Source: Hypericum androsaemum
Taxonomy: Eukaryota > Streptophyta > Magnoliopsida > Malpighiales > Hypericaceae
Length of the DNA stretch: 64,000 nucleotides
Reading direction: 5' to 3'
Assembly (NCBI GenBank): GCA_963995505.1
Contig: OZ023199.1
Location: forward strand, 3,281,906-3,345,905
Positions 26,383 through 38,900 of this stretch are shown piece after piece. The notes beneath the pieces are model-generated. The model made no database searches and was not told where the DNA came from. It saw nothing but the letters and a program-made list of their open reading frames with translations. The translations under genes were made by a program, and so were the position numbers. Positions within the stretch are counted from its first letter, which is position 1; each line of letters opens with the position of its first letter.

Positions 26383-27864
26383 TGATGAGTGTAAAAATAC
26401 GCTATCATCCATGTATATTTTAGTATCGATTTTCCATTGTTTCTAGTATTTTTGTGTGTTATGTATCGTTGTATTGTTATATATTGTGCTTTGAACGTTT
26501 TAGTGTAGTTCTTGTGATTTTTATTACATTTCGTTCATGTTTATTACTAGGAGATTATGTGGTGATGTGAGGAGGATATTGTTGCACTTTGGAGCGTGTC
26601 ATAGACGATCGGATCAGCCGGGACAATTGGCGATTTACGAGACCCAAGAAAGCGTGGAGCAAAACTGACCCCTTGCGACTCAAATACCGATAACTTTCTC
26701 ATCCAAAGTCCAATGGAGGCAAGCAAGGTGGCGCTGGAAAAAAGACATCCGGAGCTACAACTTTGTCTTCATGGGCTTCTTCAAATTCGGAGTCCAAGTG
26801 GGAGAAAAATCGTGTCTAAAGTTGACCTTCAAATCTGCCAACAAATCTGATGAGTGGGCCAAATTTTAGGATTTGTTTTGGGCCCATTTTTGGGCATGAA
26901 TAGTGAATTTCGTGGCTGGCACTTCCTAAGCCAAAAACTTGTATAAATAGCTTCCTTGGCTTATTTTGGAAGCCAACTAACTTGAACCTTAGGCTTTTAG
27001 ATATTTTGCTAAAAACACTCACCTACTCTCATCTTCCATCTTGGTGGAGAAAACTTTAGCTCTCCATTGTTAAAGCTTGTGTAGAGAACTTGAAGGAGAT
27101 AATTTTTGGAAGCTTGAAGATCATCTTGAGCTTTCTTTATCTTTCTCTTTTATGTTCATGCTTTGCTTGCTTTGTTCAATGGATGCGTTATGTTATTTGG
27201 TAAATATGTGTGAGTAGTTGATTAGTGAGTTTGGTGTCTTGATGGCACCTACTTAGCCAATGATTTAGGGGATTAACATGCCTAGGTATGTGTACTAGTT
27301 AATGAACTTAATGTTTAATCTCGTTTGATCACCTTGATTATGAACATGGTTAATGTTAATTGCCGAGAGGGGTTAGGATTAACAGATCATTTAACTAGTT
27401 GAGTAGAAACCTATTGATAAGAGATCACCTTAGGTGACTAGTTATCCTAAGGATGGTGATTATAGTTGGTGATTAGTTAGATTAGATGGCTAATTTATCG
27501 CGAGAGCGTGGTTAGTTCATCTAAGTCTAGTTAAGAATCGATTTAGACTAGTTTGTCGCGAGAGCGTTGATTAGTTGCCTTAGAAATATCCGGACCATAT
27601 CATGAACTTAATAAACCCCATAAGCCATTTGGTTATTTATGTTGTCATTGATACCAAGCTCACTCTTGTTTTAAGTGTTTAAGCCATCACCTTGTTTAGT
27701 TGCAATTTTATTTCAAGTAGCATATTGTGTTTGGAATTGACACCTCCATTTCTTATAGTCCTAAACTAGTGGTAGAGTCCAGTTTGCGGCCTAGCTTAGT
27801 CCTTGTGGGACGACAATCCCTTACTTACTCATTATTGCAAGAGGGGTGAAAAACCGCTCTTTCA
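26383..27864. mobile_element. Second solo LTR (about 1.5 kb)
   Basis: The segment begins TGATGAGTGTAAAAATACGC and ends CCGCTCTTTCA. The flanks ATATC (26378-26382) and ATATG (27865-27869) resemble a 5-bp target duplication with one change. The paralogous block at about 31825 lacks it. Near its right end it has the TCCTTGTGGGACGACAATCC-type segment common in plant Gypsy LTRs. The exact clade is not determined. Confidence 0.68.
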
Positions 27865-28502
27865 ATATGCATCCACACTAACTCATCTGAAGTGGTAGGA
27901 TCTCTCTCTATTTTTTGGAGATGGACCCAAATGTTTACCTCATTTCTTTAAAAATAAGGATTTAAGTATGATATTGTCCTTAAATATTGGACAAAATAGG
28001 ACGATCCACACGTCCATAATATTTATAAGTTATTTAATAAAAAAATTTAAATTGTTATTTTATTATTCATGATAGCAAATAAACATTAAAAAAAGTAAAT
28101 ACAATTAGTTTATTCATTAAAATAAATCAATATAAAAAACCAAACAAGCAAATAAAAAAATTAAGTTGGAAACTTGAAAACATAGTAGTGTCAAAGGTCT
28201 TGGATTGATCAGCCATGAGTTGGTGGGTTTGGATTGAGAATTTGGTATGAGATGCAATAATTTATATGTATGTATTATTTTAATAATATCTTCTTCTTTT
28301 TTTTGTAAAATATGGGCACTATCTTATAGATCTATATCTATCACCTTATCCTATTAAAAAAATCAGATTCTGATCTAGAAAAAATTAACGATATTGGACC
28401 CTTCAAATTGGAGTCAACTTGTCTGAGTCATGAATTGATGTTAAAATTTCAGATATTCAATTAAGGAACTTTTTATAAATTTTAAATTATACGTGTCAAA
28501 TA

Positions 28503-28909
28503 GAGTTTTTAAAAGCAACCCGAAGACCGATGCGAAATTTTTTCCGTCCTCCAGATCAACCAGTCAGATCACATATTATATATTTTTTCTATTTTAAAAT
28601 AATATATAGACTAAATAATAGGTTTAAAAATCCATATTCTTGATAGGTCGGCCAATTTATTTCATCTCTAGTATAATTTTCTTTATTGATTTAGTTTATT
28701 TTGTGTTGATTTGAAAAAATCAGGTGCGTGATCTGATTTTTATTTTATTTTTTGGGGTAGGTCATCATCCAGTCGGATCAGATGGTATGAGTCAACAAAA
28801 TTGATCAAACTGCCCGGTCCAATTGAAATATTGACTGTTCACAAGGTTGGCGTCCTTACCCCATTTATTGGTATGTCCAGCTGCCCGATTCATTTTTAAA
28901 AACCTTGGT
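28503..28909. mobile_element. Small hAT-like non-autonomous DNA element
   Basis: The paralogous flank near 32148 reads through without this segment. It is bordered by GTCAAATA (28495-28502) and GTAAAATA (28910-28917), an 8-bp duplication with one change. Both ends carry TTTTTAAAA in inverted orientation. An 8-bp duplication suggests hAT. Confidence 0.6.
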
Positions 28910-29118
28910 GTAAAATAAACACGAAAACACTAAAATGATGTTTGCTCTTTCCCTTTTCGAATAGTCGGTCGTCGGAGAGGGATGCTGTCGTTCATGGTTA
29001 AATGATGTAAATTGAAAAGAGAGTGTGTTGCCGACCGGTAGACGAATGGTACTTTATTCAGGGTTGACTATAAAATCTTGGAAAATGGAAATGAATTCCA
29101 AAATGGTATGATTTGTGG

Positions 29119-29756
29119 AATTTTTCTCAGACAGTCCTCCATCAATTGGGATTGCATCCTGACAGAAAAATAATGATGAATAATCAGAAAATGAACAGGA
29201 AACAAATTAGAGAAATTGGAACTAGTGAGTGATGTTGTAAAAAATAATAAAAATATGACTTTTGCTCCGGACAGAAAGCTTGAACAACGTTCCTCTGGAC
29301 AGAAACCCCAAGTTGCAGAATGCTAATAAGTTGATATTGTATCGTAGGTCACTGGATTTTACCTCATCATTTAAAGAATTGGCGACTAACATGCAGCAAC
29401 AGAGTGTAGCACAAGTCAATGAATTCAGCAAAAAGATTCGGGACACTTTTCATTTCTTTCTTATTATATCGAAGATTATCCATATTATTTATTGAATTCG
29501 AATCCTTCCTTGTCGTTCCATCCCCATCATCTAAGTAAATCACAACTGATTCTTTGACAAACTCCAGAAGTTCGTGACCCTGTGAAAAATGACTGTTTAG
29601 AGAAGATTTCATAATTGCAATAAGCACACGCGTGAAATTTCAATGTCCACGGACCTTAAAATTAAAAATCCGATACTTGCTGAGGAGCATTCACCGCACT
29701 GCCTCGGACGGCGGGGGGGAGAAAGCGGAGTGCTTGGACCGGGTTCGCCATTAGAA
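29119..29756 (-). pseudogene. TOR pseudogene: internally deleted copy of the 5' half
   Basis: In minus-strand order the segment carries sequence matching TOR exon 1 with the leader (29703-29790), part of exon 9 (29668-29707), the exon 9 end with its intron and exon 10 (29498-29665), fragments of exons 10 and 11 (about 29290-29420), and exon 12 with its intron (29119-29250). Exons 2-8 are missing, with fusions and frameshifts, so it cannot encode TOR. It is the right-hand product of a tandem duplication whose left copy is the working gene. Confidence 0.88.
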
Positions 29757-30040
29757 TTAATCCTTTTTCTTTACAATAAAATTCCCCAAAACCCTAAACC
29801 CCTAGAAGAGGGAGAACCGCCTCCGTTTTATTGCTCTCACTATCCCTTAATTTCATGGTTAAAACGGAACTAAAACGGGGAAGGCGAATTTTGCAATAAA
29901 GACGTTACATTGCGCGTGGTGGGATGTTGGCGATGGAAGGTTTTTTCCAGTGAGGCTTCATCGATGTGAATGGGACCCACTTGGGGATTTCTATGTTATT
30001 CTTGACCAAAAAATATATTTTATTTTAGGACCCACACGGC

Positions 30041-30873
30041 TAGAGATGACAATTTGACTTTTATCCTGAGGGTTTACATAATCCAGATTCGAAGGGTCTA
30101 AGACCTGTTGACTTTGATCGGGTCTAAACCCAGATCTTACCCGTATCCTTATTTTTTTAAAGGATAGGCATGGATATGGATCCATAGGATCATACCCGGA
30201 TCCGACCTGAATTAAAAAATATTAAAATAATATATAAAAATATATTAACTACTAAAGTTAGTACCAAATTCTCATCACAACCTACCCAATTTAGAATTTT
30301 TTTTAATAAGTAAATTGTATTCATCCAAGTTGGTATAAATACCACAGTACCAAAATCCTAAAGTCACATCTTAACAGGTAACGATATCGCAGTATCAAAT
30401 ATCAAAATATTATAACTGGTAAAGAATGTGAACACCTATTCAACCAAAAGAAACACTTGTTAAGTAGGTTCCAACTGATGCCCTTGACGCTTTAGATATC
30501 CGAGTGAAACTAACAAATTGCCAAAGGAGGAATGATGAAGAAGCTTTTAACTTACATAATGTTAATTCAACCTTCTAATACATTCTACCCTTCAATTGTC
30601 TTATTAATTTGTAATTTTTTTATTAATATTTTTTATTTTGACTTATTTTAGCGAAAGAATAAATTGCATTCACATTTTTCGAGTGCTTCGCTTTTGCTAA
30701 CAAGTATGGCTTAATATTTAATTTTTAAATAATACAGTCGTCCTGATCGTGTCCGATTTTTTAGGACCCGAATTCTGCCCAAATCCTTATTTTTAAAGAC
30801 GATAAGGGTAAGGATCTGGGTCGACCTTCACAAAAGAAGGCAAGGATCCGAATCCTGTCCATTGCCATTCCTA
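30041..30873. mobile_element. hAT-like non-autonomous DNA element (833 bp)
   Basis: The left end is TAGAGATGACAAT; the right end, on the opposite strand, is TAGGAATGGCAAT. This is the TAGGGATGGCAA-type terminal repeat of plant hAT miniature elements. Flanks CACACGGC (30033-30040) and CACATAGC (30874-30881) match at 6 of 8 positions. The homologous site in the left copy (near 20948) is empty. The interior is AT-rich with no transposase. Confidence 0.72.
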
Positions 30874-31328
30874 CACATAGCGATGGCGAGAGTTCGGTGC
30901 CCGAGAATGGTAATTGGCAAAATTCTAGTAGAATTTTTTTGGAAGGGTATAATTAATTCATGAATGTGTCTATGCACAAGTTTCCCATTGCTGTAGATGC
31001 AGAGGAGACACTTACGCGCAAACAAAACCCCTAGCGAAAACCCATGATGTACTAGCCCTCATACAGATACTGCGAGTCTCGTCAAAACTTTGTCGTGATA
31101 AAATCTAGAGAAAAAAAAAATCCTGTCGTGGTAGAGCCGCTTTACAAGGATCATAGAAAATCAATTCCCATATCCTGTGGTACACTAGGAAGACTAAAGA
31201 CCCAAACCAGCCCACAACCCCAGTGAAGTAGCACAATACGAAACAAAACAACTCATGCACCCAAAGTTTCCAAGAGTTACGCCGGCAGCAATATCATCCA
31301 CTCATGTCTAGCAAGCCTGAGACAAGCG

Positions 31329-31625
31329 CTATTGTATCCGTGGAAGTCCTCGACCAATAGGCCCACTCTGCGATACGCCTATAGATGGAGTTACGCAACT
31401 GATTGAAGTCAACATAGAGATTCGGGGAAACAACGTAGTTTCTGAATAGCCAAACACTCGAGCATATTGGAGCGAACAAAATAAATCAGGCCCATCGTGC
31501 TTGAGAACCCCGCACCAAGCCCATCCTATCCTCCAGAAACCCAACCATAGAGCTAAGAATACACCATTGAGCATCCACAGCCCGGAGGAAGAGGTTCCAT
31601 ATCTTAGAAACCACAACACACCACA
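31329..31625 (-). mobile_element. LINE RT zinc-binding region remnant (copy 2)
   Basis: Paralogous to 23400-23657. The stretch after the zinc-binding region remains partly open on the minus strand but is W-rich and decayed. It is part of the duplicated block. Confidence 0.5.
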
Positions 31626-32345
31626 AGAGGTTCATCTCGATTTATAATTCCCTAGCGCAACAGATTGTCCTGAGTCTTAATTTTTCCTGCATTGCAAGCC
31701 ACAAGAAGCAAGTGACCTTATACATAATCAAGCTCAAAAACTCCTTATTAATGTCTGCAGGAGATGTAATAGAAAATTCCTCGAACAAAGCAGCGTATAG
31801 AATATGAACATTGAAGCCCTCTCCTCTATCACACTAACTCATATGAAGTAGTTGGATCTAGAGCATTTAGATCTTACACTATTTTTTGGAGATGGATCCA
31901 AATTTTTATCCTTATTTCTTAAAAATAAGGATTCAAGTGTAATATGGTCCTAAAATGCTGGACACACCAGGGCGATACACGCATCCATATTATTTGTAAG
32001 TTGTTATTCACAATAGCAAGTAAACATTCGAAAATGTGAATACAATTGATTCTTGGACCCTTTGAATCGGAATCAACGTGTCCGAGTCGTGAATTGACTC
32101 AGATATTCAATTAACGAACTTTTATTAAATTTTAAACTATATGTGTCAAATAAACACGAAAACACTAAAATAACGTTTGCTCTTTTCTTTAATAGTCGGC
32201 CGCAGAGGAACGCTGTCGTCCATGGTAAAATGATGAAAATTGAAAAGATACTGTATTGCCTACCAGTAAACGAATGGTACTTTATTCAGGGTTGGCCATA
32301 AAATCTTGGAAAATGGAAATGAATTCCAAAATAATACGATTTGTG

Positions 32346-33051
32346 GAACTAAAAAAGGAATTACGGAAAGTGAAAAGGTGGGATTCCGAAATGGTACTTT
32401 ATTATATCCCTACTTTTACGTATTTTCATGGAACGTGATACACAATTTCAAAGCTTATGGAAAGTGAATTTTATTTCTTTTTGGTACTGAACTAGAAAGG
32501 AAAATTTGTTTCCGTAAAAAAAATTTGATTCCAAATAAACTCAAAATAACTATTGTTGTGTCGTAATCCAGTAACAATTAAAAGTGGTATGCACTAGTAG
32601 GATAGTTGCAAGTCTCTTACTCGAGGAAACACTTGAATTCAATTTTGGAAGTGCAACAATATTAAATGCTTGTTCGGCATAAATATGAACACTGTATATT
32701 CTCGCAACAAAATCGGTCTAGTGAGTGTCTGAATATGGTATAAAAAATTGAAGTTTTACAATGCTGATTTATCAAGGTATGCAACTTTGCTGATAGTTCT
32801 CATCACAAAGCACACTTTTTGTACAGCTCGTCGGAAAACCAGAGCAGACTTAAAAACAAGAACAAGCTCTGGAACTACAGGAGAAAAAAGGAGCCGACGG
32901 AAGCAGAAGACAAGCGAGCCATTAATGTAGATACGAGAGAATAGTGAAAGGAAATAATATTACATCTGTATGACGAACAACAGCCAACTCCAATGTAAGG
33001 CAAGCAGGCGGCTATATGATTCGATTCGCTTTTGAGACGTCGGAGTTACTG
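32346..33051. other. Intergenic, 3' flank of the first AE7-like gene
   Basis: No gene seen. The part from about 32820 to 33051 is duplicated downstream of the second AE7-like gene (about 41615-41823), which marks the 3' edge of that gene duplication. Confidence 0.6.
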
Positions 33052-34844
33052 CTAAGCATATGATGGACCCAAGCATTCATCAACCATGTCAACAAGACCC
33101 GGGTTCTCTAGTGCAGCGGCCACTCTTTCTTTGTCGTTCAGTTGTTTATTAACTGCGGGCAGAAAATAATTAGAGCATGAGAAGGGGCAGAATTTCGTGG
33201 AGTGCATGTCTGGGTCTACATGCTTAACGCTAAGGCTTGGACAAATAAAATAGCCAACCAAGAAGTCCTTTCTGTGATGTTAAGAACTCAACGGCTAGAA
33301 AGATATCGAGTTTATAGCCATCCACGAGAGGAAACAAAATAACATGATCAACAGAGTGAGACGATCCGGTAACTTTCTGACAAAATTAACAGACCAATCT
33401 AGCTACTCACATCGAAAGTTATAAAGCATATGTCAACTGATGTTAACATAACTGCCGTTTAACTGTAAAACTTCTAATGGCAGAATGAGAGGGCTTCGAA
33501 CAACTGAAACAAGAACGTCATTTTCTTAAAGACAAACTGGCACACTGGAGGAGGAGGAGGGGTTTACCTGCGGCTTCAGTATCATGTGTTCCGGGTGCGA
33601 CCCTGATATCCACCTAAAAGGTATAAAGAGGAGAAAACAGGAAAGATTCACTTGCATGCATTGTCGGGCGGCAGCTTCAAGAATGCTTTAACGAGAAAAA
33701 GAGATATTGACATGAAGGTCGTACCTTATAGCGAGATGGAAGACTTCTCATAAGCTTCACTCTCAAGCAAAGACCGATAATTGTTGCCATGCTACAATGT
33801 CCGACTGTTGGAGTAAAAGAGACCCTAAACAATAGGTATTAGATTCCCACCCGAAGTTCAGAATAACTAGAAATTGATACTGAAGAATTACAACTGTCAT
33901 CACCTGACATAACTATGCTCATCATCTACTTCAATTGCATCTTCTGTTATCACTTTGAGCTCTTCTAAAGAATAAGGGTGCTCTGGGTCTTTGATGTCTC
34001 TGAGATGGTCTGAAAATATCAAGGAAATTCAACATGAAGCATACCAAAACAGAACACACACACACACACATATAAGACGGAGGAGACAAATTTTTAAGGA
34101 TATGGAGAACTCAATTTAAGAGGTACTAGTTATCTACTAAAATAACGAATCCTGGTTACAGACAAACAAACATTTTAACAATACGTAATACGAGCTAGAT
34201 TTCTGAGAAATAACCGATCAAAATCACACAGATCCACTGAAATCTCAATCACAAATCCCTTACTGTCCTAATTTCTGTGATAGATAAGCAAATGAAAAGT
34301 ATTGCGAAGCAACTAAAGTATCCATTGGTAATATGGGAGAAGAGGTACCCTGAACAAACTATGCCTCGAAAACCAACGGCCTCATACCTTATACAAGTCA
34401 TTTCAAGTATACCTACCCTTCGATGAGGACGCGAACACGAAGACAGTAACCTCTAACGGTTCCTATAGTCGAATCCGACAACTCATAGCACACGAAACAC
34501 TCGTAACTCATAACCAATGCGAGTTGGCCAAGTGGTAATGGACTTGAATTCACTTAAGAGGTTTCGGGTTAAGCCAAAAAAACACCATTAGAAAAACCGC
34601 ACCTAAATAGGGGCCGACAATGCTCGAATATTGTATATCTCATAGGCATCCATGATGAGCAACTAGCAAAATTGGGATAAAGAAGGCAGAGGAGAGTACC
34701 AAACACTTCCAGTTGGTCTATGGGCTCGGCCGCCACCTCATCAACAGCAGCAGACGGAGGAGGAGCATCGCTCGGAGTCCCCCGAGCACGACGCTCCTTC
34801 TTCTGGTAAACAACTGGGTTCGCGTTAATCAGACCAGAAGCCAT
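33052..34844 (-). CDS. AE7: MIP18 family protein AE7-like (cytosolic Fe-S cluster assembly), copy A
   Basis: Cytosolic iron-sulfur assembly targeting factor (MIP18/CIA2B, former DUF59) that passes Fe-S clusters to nuclear and cytosolic enzymes. Five exons, 5' to 3': 34700-34844, 33904-34009, 33725-33824, 33568-33613, 33052-33152, all in phase; product 165 residues, the normal length. The N-terminus is [13 protein letters not shown], then [49 protein letters not shown] and [20 protein letters not shown]. The conserved Cys in HCSM is present. Exon 1 has an Ala/Pro-rich insert. It is divergently transcribed from the aspartyl-tRNA synthetase gene. The gene resembles Arabidopsis AE7 more than AE7-like paralogs, but the assignment rests on recall. 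Confidence 0.95.
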
Positions 34845-35998
34845 CTCCTCCCTTTCCTACTAACCGCTTCTACACACCAAAACAACCGTAAAGATCGCAA
34901 CTTTAACGAGTAAGGAGAATTAAGGGAGAAGGGTTTGGGGAGGCAGAGGGATAGGTGTTGTGGCTTAAAGGCCTAATATTAAATAATAAGCGAAGGCACA
35001 ACGAGGTACTTAATGAATAACGTGTGTACAATTTAGTCGATGACAAAGCGGTCAAATTTGTTTTAATAGTCACACTAACAATTATGATAACTGACGACTT
35101 TTCTTAGGGGATAGAACGAGTGACTATCGATATAAACGTTGACTAAACCAAACACAATACATAAAAAATGCAATCTTTTTAGTTTCTTTGTACATTACTA
35201 TGTTATTTCTTTTCGTATCGAAACAGTTGATTATAATATGGTCTTCGTACTATCCTTCTTAAAAAATAAAAAAATAAATTATCCTCTAGTCTCTAGTCTA
35301 TAGTGAAATCACTTCTCGGGTCCCTGCTATTTAAAAAATTATTTAGCCGTCCCTGCTATTCGAAAAAATGTTGGTCTCGGGTCCCTGTGTCACAGACAAA
35401 CTCTCCCACTCGAGCAATCCGTACGGTACTTCGACCCTCGCTAGCCAAAGTCAGCCTACCCTCACTTTCTCTCGACTTTAAACCCGTAAGAAGAAAGAAA
35501 GAACACACAAGTATGAGACTCATTATGGGAATACTAGTGTATTACTCAACTATGAGATTTTGAGAAATGATTACAAATGAGGGTGACAATCCTTTTATAT
35601 ACACATCCATGGAAGGATCCACATAATTGCCAACTACCATCTTCTTAATAATTATAACTCCTATCTACTAAGTATCAATTATTATCTTTTTTGGAGTATT
35701 CTAGAATGTCTCGCAACATTTCGTAAAGTTATTTAGAACATTCTTTTTTTCTCTCGTGGAGATTTCAGAAGGCTCCTTGATTTCGAAGAAGTCATCCCGT
35801 GATACCTGGCTGATGTTACTGGATATTTTTTAATTTTTTGTCACAAAAAATGACTTTTATACCCTTAGACAAAAAACAAAACAAAAATCTTCTTCTTAAA
35901 AAAGCCGAGGTTGCACAAAGCACGGGCAACGGACCACGTGAGTGTCACGTGTTTCTATCCTTAAACCCTGTCTAATTTCCCCTTGGCTCCTACTCTCC
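34845..35998. promoter_or_regulatory. Divergent promoter region between AE7 copy A and AspRS
   Basis: The 1.15-kb gap holds two CACGTG G-boxes, 35935-35940 and 35946-35951, five bases apart and just upstream of the synthetase start. The same arrangement recurs at 43654-43670. The middle part, about 35300-35800, reads like a retrotransposon LTR fragment (GGGTCCCTGCTATT repeats, then AT-rich sequence), but I could not define its ends. Confidence 0.65.
35935..35951. promoter_or_regulatory. Paired G-box (CACGTG x2)
   Basis: CACGTGAGTGTCACGTG has two perfect palindromic G-boxes spaced by 5 bp, 48 bp upstream of the first in-frame ATG of the synthetase. bZIP and bHLH factors bind this core. It is retained in the duplicated promoter at 43654. 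Confidence 0.7.
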
Positions 35999-38900
35999 AT
36001 GAACCTAGCTTCTCCCCTCTGTCTCTTCTCTTGTCCCTCCGCGACCATGTCTCTCCTCCGCCTCCGTTCCCTACCACTCCTAACCCTCCGGTGGAAGCCC
36101 ACATCGCTCCCTCTCCTTCTCCACCGCAGAGTCCCTCTTAAACCCCACAAGAGGCCCATCTCTACCCTCTCCGCTTCCCCCTCCTCCACCGAAACCCTCT
36201 CCAAGAAGCCTCAGGCCCTCGTGTGGGTCTCGCGCACCCGGTACTGCGGGCAGCTCTCCGAAAGCGATGTTGGACAGCGCGTTCGCCTCTGCGGCTGGGT
36301 CGCCCTCCACCGTGTCCACGGTGGGCTCACTTTCCTCAACCTCAGGGACCATACAGGCATCGTCCAGGTCCGTAATCTGCCATTCTTTTCGTACCCACGT
36401 GGCATTTCCGGGTTTCGGTCCCAAAGTTTACAGCTTTAAGATGGATGGTTCCACAATTTGTGGTCTTTTTAGTGGTATTTTAGCCTGAATTTGTTTCAAT
36501 GGGGTCGGTTTTAGGTGACAACGTTGCCGGATGAATTTCCTGATGCGCATTCCATCGTAAATGACGCGAGGTTGGAGTATGTTGTTGCTGTTGAAGGCGT
36601 TATCCGTCCTCGTCCAAGTGAGTCTGTTAATAAGAGAATGCAGACTGGCTTCATCGAGGTAAAGACCATCTGGTTGTTTCCTTGGAGTACGATAATGTTA
36701 GAATTCTGCGGGGATCATAAGAAATTTCCTGGTTTGTGCTAGGTCGCCGCTGAACATGTTCAAATTTTAAATGCTGTGAGGTCAAAGTTACCATTTTTAG
36801 TCACCACTTCAGATGATGCTAAAGATTCTGTCAAGGAGGAGATTCGCCTGAGGTAGTGACTTGTTGAAATCCGAGTTGTTAAAGTGTTGTCATTTTCGAC
36901 TGCTTAGTTCAGCTGTTGCATTTGCACAATTTGGAACTATTGCCCATAATTATCTGAAATTTCAGTGACGATTTGCATGAATTTGTTTTCCTGTCGATAT
37001 CTTTCTCTTAATAATTCATGGTTCTGGACTTTTGTGCTTTGTCTGACTTCTGTGATGATATATGATTTCTTCCAAAGGTGGCTACTGCATCAATGTTTAC
37101 TTCTTGGAATGTGTTGATTGAGCAACTCATGTGGTATATTAACATGCTTACAGGTATCGATTTCTTGATTTGCGGCGGCAGCAAATGAGCTCGAATATAA
37201 TGTTGCGCCACAGAGTAGGGAAACTCATGAGAAGATATTTAGAGGATGTACATGATTTTGTAGAGGTTTAACATTAACTTATTCTTCTCTGTTGTTTTCT
37301 CTCGTTTGATTAGGACCATCTACTAAATTTTTTTCTATTTTGATCCTACTTTTTCATGGTTGTAAGGTAGATTGAGACTCCAATACTTTCTAGGTCCACT
37401 CCTGAAGGTGCCCGAGATTACTTGGTTCCCTCTAGAGTTCAGGTACTTGACACTAATCTAGCCGCCTCTCAACTTTTCTTTGGTTTTGTCATGGTAGAAT
37501 GCAGTATGTTGAGGCTATGTTACATTTGCAACTGCTAGAAATGAGTCTGGTGCTAGAAATGAGTCTGGTGCTAGAAATGAGTATGTTGTGAAGTTGTAAA
37601 CAATTCACCATCTTAGAGCTACTATGAAGCGTAGTTTTTTAGGTGAAGTATATCTACTCTAGTTTATTTGTTTCGTTTGTCAATTTTCGAAGCCTAGTAG
37701 TCAAGTTAATGGAGAATAATCTTATCTGTCTAATCGTAACACCGAAACATCTTATCCTCTCAAGTTAATGGAAGACCAAAGTAATTGGTGAAACCAATGA
37801 GGGAAGTTCCATTATACAAGCATACTACCGAAAATGAATTCCATGTGGTCAATCACAATTGTGATGAGAATTATATGGCAAGTTTTCCTGTTTTCTTTAT
37901 TGAGTGTATTCTGTTCTCGTGGTAATTGTGGCATTTGTGTATAATCCATTACTCCATTATCCATTTTGTCTGGCTACCAGCAATTTCTGCATGCATTCGG
38001 CATCCTCTCTTTTCTCTCTTACTTTGCGTGGCTAGCAACAAATGTCATCCACTCTGTTCTGATTCACTTACCTGCGTATTATGAAGCCAAGAACATTCTA
38101 TGCTCTGCCTCAGAGTCCTCAGCTGTTTAAGCAGATGTTGATGGTCTCTGGCTTTAATAAATATTATCAAATAGCTAGGTATTTCTTCACCAACTCAACC
38201 TTCTTTTCATACCAGCATTAAGATTATTTTCTTTCATTTTCACAAAAGAAAGAGTATCTGATGTTTTTGTGTCCTTGTTGTTTGTGTGCCTTGTCACCCA
38301 CCAACCGTCGATGCAGCCAACATGTGCTGGTGGTTGATTGCCAGGCCTTGCTGCTGAAGCTTTGGCATTTTCGCTGCCTCATTGCTACTCTGAACAAATT
38401 TTCTTTTTTCTTTTCGGCTTTCAGGTGTTTTAGAGATGAGGACCTGAGGGCTGATAGGCAACCTGAGTTCACGCAACTCGATATGGAACTGGCTTTCACC
38501 CCTTTGGAAGACATGCTGAGACTGAATGAAGATTTAATACGGAAGGTTAGTGATTCTGCTTCCTACAAAGTGCATAATAATGTATCTGTTGGTTGGATGC
38601 TATCAGTCAAACACATTTAATCGCTATTTTTCTTTTACTTGGCGGGCTTAAATAAATGCTTGCTGTTGTTCTCCAACTGGTAGATATAGGGAGACTTATA
38701 TTGTCCTCCATTGTATGTCTGCATTAGAATGAGTTAGGTCAGCTTTGTTTCATGATCTCGTATACTCAATTTCATGTTTTTCTCCTTGAAATTTTGTATG
38801 TAGTTGACATGTTCAATATATCTTCTTATTGCAGTGATCGCAAATCTTATGCATGTTGCACATTTTCTTATCCCGCATCTTAATTTTGCTGCCGACTTCG

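Larger units (their letters stand above)
29757..32345. repeat. Second copy of the TOR upstream region (paralogous to 20654-29118)
   Basis: Collinear matches: 29757-30040 to 20660-20945, 30874-31040 to 20950-21120, 31390-31625 to 23400-23650, 31630-31825 to 26175-26371, 31828-32148 to 27870-28500, and 32148-32345 to 28912-29115. Transposable elements specific to one copy explain most of the length difference. No gene was recognised. Confidence 0.85.

Noticed and set aside
31329..31619. 96-codon W-rich open frame, minus strand
   Set aside because: Not a host gene; it is paralogous to the LINE remnant at 23400-23657 and decayed.
35300..35810. LTR-like segment in the AE7/AspRS divergent promoter
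   Set aside because: Composition and phrases resemble a Gypsy LTR, but no convincing termini or target duplication could be located, so no element is called.
36080..36424. Open frame antisense to the first exon of AspRS
   Set aside because: Shadow frame of a GC-rich coding exon; the plus-strand frame has clear AspRS motifs.
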